NCBI RefSeq assembly: GCF_029784135.1
Contig: NC_073746.1
Coordinates: 304,121,455 to 304,185,454 of the forward strand
Direction: 5' to 3'
Source of the DNA: Toxorhynchites rutilus septentrionalis
Lineage: Eukaryota; Arthropoda; Insecta; Diptera; Culicidae
Length of the DNA: 64,000 nucleotides
Position numbers and translations under genes: made by a program. The notes beneath the pieces were generated by a model. The model ran no database searches. It saw only the letters and a list, made by a program, of their open reading frames with translations, and was not told the origin of the DNA. Of the stretch, positions 59,520-64,000 are shown one piece after another; position 1 is the first letter of the stretch; every line of letters starts with the position of its first letter.

Positions 59520-60110
59520 CTTTTTTTGAAAATCCAAGATACAAAATGGCGGATTACATATTTTCTCAAAACTCCATCAATATGAGGTTTTCCAAAACCC
59601 TATCAATATGGGTATCAAATTAAAGGGCTTGACTAGTAGAACACAGTTATTCATAAGGAATGCAAATGTGTGTCAACACAAAATGGTGGATTGACTGGTA
59701 GAACACAGTTATTTATGAAAAATGAAAATCCAAAATTGCCGCTACCACGAAATGGCGGATTACATATTTTCTCAAAAACCCATCAATATGGTTATCAATT
59801 GAAATGACTTGACTAGTAGAATACAGTTATTGATGAAAATGCAAATCCAAAATGGCCGCCACCACAAAATAGTGATATATATTTTTTGCCAAAACCCAAA
59901 TATGGGTATCAAATAAAAGGGCTTGACTAGTAGAACACAGTTATCCATGAGGAATGCAAATCCAAAATGGCCGCCACCACAAAATGACGGATTAATTTTT
60001 TTCTCAAAACAAAACCCATCAAAATCAGTATCAAATGAAGTGGCTTGACACAGCTGTTTATGGAAAGTTGAAATCCAAGATGGCCTGTGTAACAAATTAG
60101 CCAATAACTT
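59520..60110. repeat. Tandem ~110-base array (GGCTTGACTAGTAGAACA type)
   Basis: Five or so units with GACTAGTAGAAYACAGTTATT, AAAATGGCGGATTACAT and CCCATCAATATGGGTATCAA, diverged by small deletions. Same family as 5400-5650 and a unit near 61690-61860. Confidence 0.7.
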
Positions 60111-60334
60111 TTTTAAACGGTTTCATTCAACTTGACCTGTTTGTATGTATGTTTGTATGTCTGTAGGGTTGTCCCTCATTTATAAAAATTTGACCCCGTT
60201 CCTTTTGACTAATTGATCTGAAATTTGGAACACACCTTTATCTCTGCTGTCATTATAATACTGTGTATTCCATTATCTTGAAAAATCCAATTTGATCGTC
60301 GCTAGAAAATGGCTGATTTCATATTAGTTTTAAA

Positions 60335-61680
60335 CAAATGAGTGGGTTATATCTATGATATAACCGCAAGGTTCACGTGGAACTACCTTAGCTTAGCAAT
60401 CATTCGTTTGTATTGATTAAATTCTTGATTGAATGAAACAGTTTCCAAATTCAATTGAGTTCAATATATTTACTCTGTGAGTGGAAAAAATGAACAAATG
60501 CCGTGTAAAGTCAATTCATTTATTGTGATTGATTGTTCTTCGTTACAAGTAAATTTAATGACGGACCTTTTACGTTTGGTATGATGACTAGAACAAAATA
60601 TATGTACGGAAGAATTATCAAACGTTTGATGAACCAGCCTAAGGCTGAAAATCTTTCCAATAAAGACAAAAAAAAATTATCAAACGATTATTTTATTTTA
60701 CATTTCCCTCTGAAGTTTACATCCCAAAAGTGTTCATACTTCTCGAATCTCGAATTTGCTTGAAACTGGGAAGTTCATTCGCTTCTAGTGGCTGCACGAT
60801 TTTCCCAGGTTCCTAAGTTTAGAAGATCATGTTAGGACAGACATATTCCACTCTGCACAAAGGCAAGCGAGGACAAAAGTACTCGCAGTTTGCATTTATT
60901 TGCAGAGCCGATTTCCCCAGAAACCACGGTTTTGAAGTCTGTGTTAGGGAAACACATTTCAATCGGAACAAAAATACCCCCGATTTGTATGAATTCGCAA
61001 TGCCGATTTCCCCACGCTCCATGGATTTGAAGTCTGTGTTAGGGAAACACATTCCAGTCCGAACAAAAATACCCCCGACTTGCATGAATTTGAAATACCG
61101 ATTTCTCCAGGCACCTTGGTTTAGAAATCTCTATTAGGGAACACATTTCGGTGGGAACAAAAGCTCCCCCTACTTTCGTGTGTTCTTCTTCTTCTTTTTG
61201 GCTTTAAGAGGATTTGAACTTTTCAGTTCATTCGCCTCTAAGCTCTTTCGTGTGTTTGCAATGCCGATTTCGCTGCTTGGTTTTAAAGTCTGTGTTAGGG
61301 AACATTTTTCGATGAGAACAAAAGTCCCCCTACTTTCATGTATTTGCAATGCAGATTTCCCCAAGGCTGCTTGGTTTTGATGGCTGTGTTAGGGAAACCG
61401 TAAATCGGGCCAATCAAAACGATGCAGTTAGGGCGTTTAGATAACGCCTAATATTTTACAGTTATTCAATTGTTTATCTAATGAAAAACAACATTTTGTT
61501 AGTTGCGATAGATGCGTAGAAATATTCCCTATCAATTGATGCAAACATCTCTCCTATCCAGTACGAAATGTTCGAGCTATAAGCATTCGAAATCTTTCAT
61601 TTTTTCCTGCATGTTCTGTGTTTAGGTTTTCATTTTACCCTCCATATATTCCGGTTAGACGTAGTCCCACGTCAAAAAAG
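60335..61680 (+). repeat. Family A repeat, copy 2
   Basis: Nearly identical to 17691-19033 across the full length. Hairpin at 60345-60365 (perfect stem), five ~100-base units at 60890-61385, end GACGTAGTCCCACGTCAAAAAA near 61680. High identity between copies 42 kb apart points to recent movement or gene conversion. Confidence 0.82.
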
Positions 61681-61954
61681 TTAATTGGGATGTGTATCAA
61701 ATGAATGAACTTGACTGGGAGAACAAACTACATTATGAACAGCATAAATTCAGAAAGGTCACTGGCACAAAATGGTCGACTATGTATTTTTTTGTAATCT
61801 CATTATTATTGGTATCAAATGAAATGATTTGACTAATAGAATACAATAGATCATGAAAACATGCCGTAAAAGTAGGCAAAAATCAAACATGTTTTTATTG
61901 TAGAAAAATACAATAAAATTAGAACAGATAATGTACTAAAAACTAGAGAATAGA

Positions 61955-62335
61955 AAAGGAAAAAAAATAAGTTAAACGGTTTCATTGTGATAAATCATAA
62001 TAATAATGCAGATAATACACTAAAAATAAAAAAAAAATAGGCAAGTTAGTAGTTAGTTGTTATGACACCCCTTCCTTCAATCCAGGGTAATGATGATACT
62101 CAAATAAAATCGTGGGGCACGTTAGATTTCCGTTATCCACACTTAATAGTTTTATCATATACCCCACGATTTTATTTTAGTCTCATCAATACCCTAGATT
62201 AAAGGAAGGGGTGTGATAACTATTAACTGCTAATTGCCTAATTATTTTTTAGCTTGTAGTACATTATCTGCATTATAATTATGATCTCTCACCGTTTAAT
62301 TTAAAAAGTTTTTTTTTACTTTTTTTTATTAATGG
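61955..62335. repeat. Long imperfect palindrome
   Basis: Arms of about 170 bases: 61955-62118 and, inverted, 62162-62335. Matching words are AAATAAAATCGTGGGG/CCCCACGATTTTATTT, ACACCCCTTCCTT/AAGGAAGGGGTGT and ATGCAGATAAT/ATTATCTGCAT. The loop is about 43 bases (62119-62161). No terminal transposase. A fold-back element or inverted duplication. Confidence 0.8.
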
Positions 62336-62559
62336 AAACAAATCAATCAAACTCTCATGAATCGATGTGAGTGTGAGCAGAGTAGAACCAATAGCGGAAA
62401 CAGTCCTTTGTAGTACTAACGAGAACGTCTGTTGAAATTATTTTTTCACCATCTTCCAAATCAGGCTGCGGGCAGCATACGGCCGATACACTATCGTATT
62501 TACCGGATCTGCTTCAAATGTGGCCACTTTTTCTATGTTTTCAAACAAGTCATAACACA

Positions 62560-63005
62560 TAATATTTGAAAATAAACTTCACGATGTCGAACAAACCGAG
62601 AATGTTTTAAAAATAAATTCCTTCTTTTTTGGCTCAAGTGATTAACAGTGATGCGGTGTGCGACTTGCTCCATGCTAATGCTAATGCTAAAGTGATTAAC
62701 AGTGATGCGGTTTTCATCGAAGGTGTATTGGATCAGAATGTTTACTTGAACATCCTGAAGGAAAATATGAAACGAAGTGTTAACAAAATGGGATTGAATC
62801 GAGTATTCAAGTTTCACCAAGACAATAACCCAAAGCACAATGAACTGAAAGGTCGCCCATGGTTACATTACAATTACTCAAAAACGTACGAATATGGGTT
62901 TGAGTCAATTTGTATACATTCGCACACATTTTCACTGTTTTTAGAGAAATAAAAACCATTATACTGAAAATAAATAACAATCCTTTTCATTCTCATATGA
63001 CACTA
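62560..63005 (+). pseudogene. Tc1-like transposase fragment, tandem copy 1
   Basis: A 107-codon frame (62629-62952) contains VLDQNVYLNILKENMKRSVN and FKFHQDNNPKHNE, the Tc1 region around the second catalytic Asp, then diverges. The N-terminus is a translated direct repeat (AAGTGATTAACAGTGATGCG twice). No terminal repeats or first D region. Duplicated at 63368-63882. Confidence 0.65.
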
Positions 63006-63367
63006 TGGGCCTGATTCTCGGTGGAAAAGGTATGAAACGCATTCGCTATGACAACGGTACGGTGTCCACATCTGGATGCGAGATTAGTTTCCCACTAAAT
63101 TTATCATTATAATATAACATTATCTTCAGATTAAATTTTTGTATGAGATTATTATATCACATGAAGAAAACAAACTTTTCCACTCACATTGAATACCAGT
63201 TTGATACGAAGAAGTTAATTTTCATTTATGATTTTTTATTTGAAAAGTGCTCATTCTGCCTGAAAACTCATCATTATCTTCGACACTTCACTAACTCGTA
63301 AAACGTAGTTTAATGGCGTGCCGTTTATTTCGTTTCCACCGTGAAGTGTATTCGAGAATCAGGCCCA
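63006..63367. mobile_element. MITE with TGGGCCTGATTCTCG ends
   Basis: Perfect 15-base inverted ends TGGGCCTGATTCTCG, TA at 63004-63005 and 63368-63369. 362 bases, non-coding. It lies exactly at the junction of the two Tc1-fragment copies. Confidence 0.85.
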
Positions 63368-63882
63368 TAATATTTGAAAATAAACTTCACGATGTCGAAC
63401 AAACCGAGAATGTTTTAAAAATAAATTCCTTCTTTTTTGGCTCAAGTGATTAACAGTGATGCGGTGTGCGACTTGCTCAATGCTAAAGTGATTAACAGTG
63501 ATGCGGTTTTCATCGAAGGTGTATTGGATCAGAATGTTTACTTGAACATCCTGAAGGAAAATATGAAACGAAGTGTCAACAAAATGGGATTGAATCGAGT
63601 ACTCAAGTTTTACCAAGACAATAACCCAAAGCACAATGAACATAAAGTTCGCCCATGGTTACATTACAATTACTCAAAAACTATGAGAGTATCTGGGCAT
63701 ATTATATACAATCATAAAATTTATCATCATTTTCGGAATAGAATTCAAATCATTTCAAATACCGTACGAATATGGGTTTGAGTCAATTTGTATACATTCG
63801 CACACATTTTCTCTGTTTTTAGAGAAATAAAAACCATTATACTGAAATAAATAACAATCCTTTTCATTCTCATATGACACTA
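63368..63882 (+). pseudogene. Tc1-like transposase fragment, tandem copy 2
   Basis: Repeats 62560-63005 with high identity. It lacks about 15 codons of the internal N-terminal duplication and has an extra ~80 bases (63680-63760) before GTACGAATATGGGTTTGAGT. It keeps VLDQNVYLNILKENMKRSVN and FYQDNNPKHNE. Confidence 0.65.
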
Positions 63883-64000
63883 TGACTTTATCTAAAAAGA
63901 ATGTTCCGAAAGCTTGTTTTCGACTTTCAATAGAAGGGAAAAGAAAACTGCATGGTGGCATACGAACTCGAGCTTGTATCACTGTACCTGCTATTCTATT

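Noticed and set aside
62341..62530. Possible zinc-knuckle Gag fragment
   Set aside because: Only a short CFKCGH-like translation was seen, with no neighbouring motifs; not enough to call.

Overview
The window looks like intergenic DNA from a mosquito of the culicine type, most likely Aedes or a close relative. The evidence is AT-rich DNA packed with nested transposable elements: a Feilai-type tRNA-derived SINE with target-site duplications, ITmDD37E and DD41D members of the Tc1/mariner superfamily (ITmDD37E is a mosquito group), mariners, Helitron-like repeats ending in CTAG, a BEL/Pao retrotransposon, and TA-flanked MITEs. The species call is inference from repeat content only.

Host genes are few. 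On the minus strand at 3584-4177 are the last two exons of a sarcoplasmic calcium-binding protein/calexcitin (EF-hand) gene. At 13342-13999 (minus) is a possible two-exon gene for a small, possibly mitochondrial protein. Two single-exon FEM1-like ankyrin genes lie 18 kb apart on the minus strand (27833-29800 and 47881-49854). They are clear paralogues with intact frames and are probably substrate receptors of a CUL2 ubiquitin ligase.

Layout. 1-5.3 kb: Tc1-like remnant, ACCCGAATG minisatellite, a CTGCC-TIR element, a Helitron-like repeat, the calexcitin exons, a deleted mariner. 5.4-11.8 kb: two copies of a long fold-back repeat, invaded by the SINE, a DD41D element and a DD34D mariner. 12-14 kb: MITE and small gene. 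14.8-23.2 kb: nested repeats (a Helitron holding a TA-flanked TIR element that holds a 1.3-kb family A repeat), a solo LTR, and matching GGGGCTGTCCA ends flanked by TTA. 23.4-27.8 kb: Helitron, LINE 3' end, ITmDD37E. 27.8-31.5 kb: FEM1-like gene 1, Penelope-like GIY-YIG fragment, pogo-like MITE. 32-38.6 kb: inverted copies of hairpin-ended repeat families. 38.9-47.7 kb: another family A copy split by a BEL/Pao element whose 5' LTR was itself hit by ITmDD37E. 47.9-52 kb: FEM1-like gene 2 and a 5'-truncated LINE. 52-64 kb: fold-backs, MITEs, a deleted mariner, another family A copy, and a tandem duplication of a Tc1 fragment.

The most unusual signal is a module found at least eight times: a 9-bp stem with a 3-nt loop, then CGCA and a GACGTRGGAYTACG palindrome, at one end of several otherwise different non-coding repeats. 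Two versions of the stem differ by paired A-T to G-C changes.
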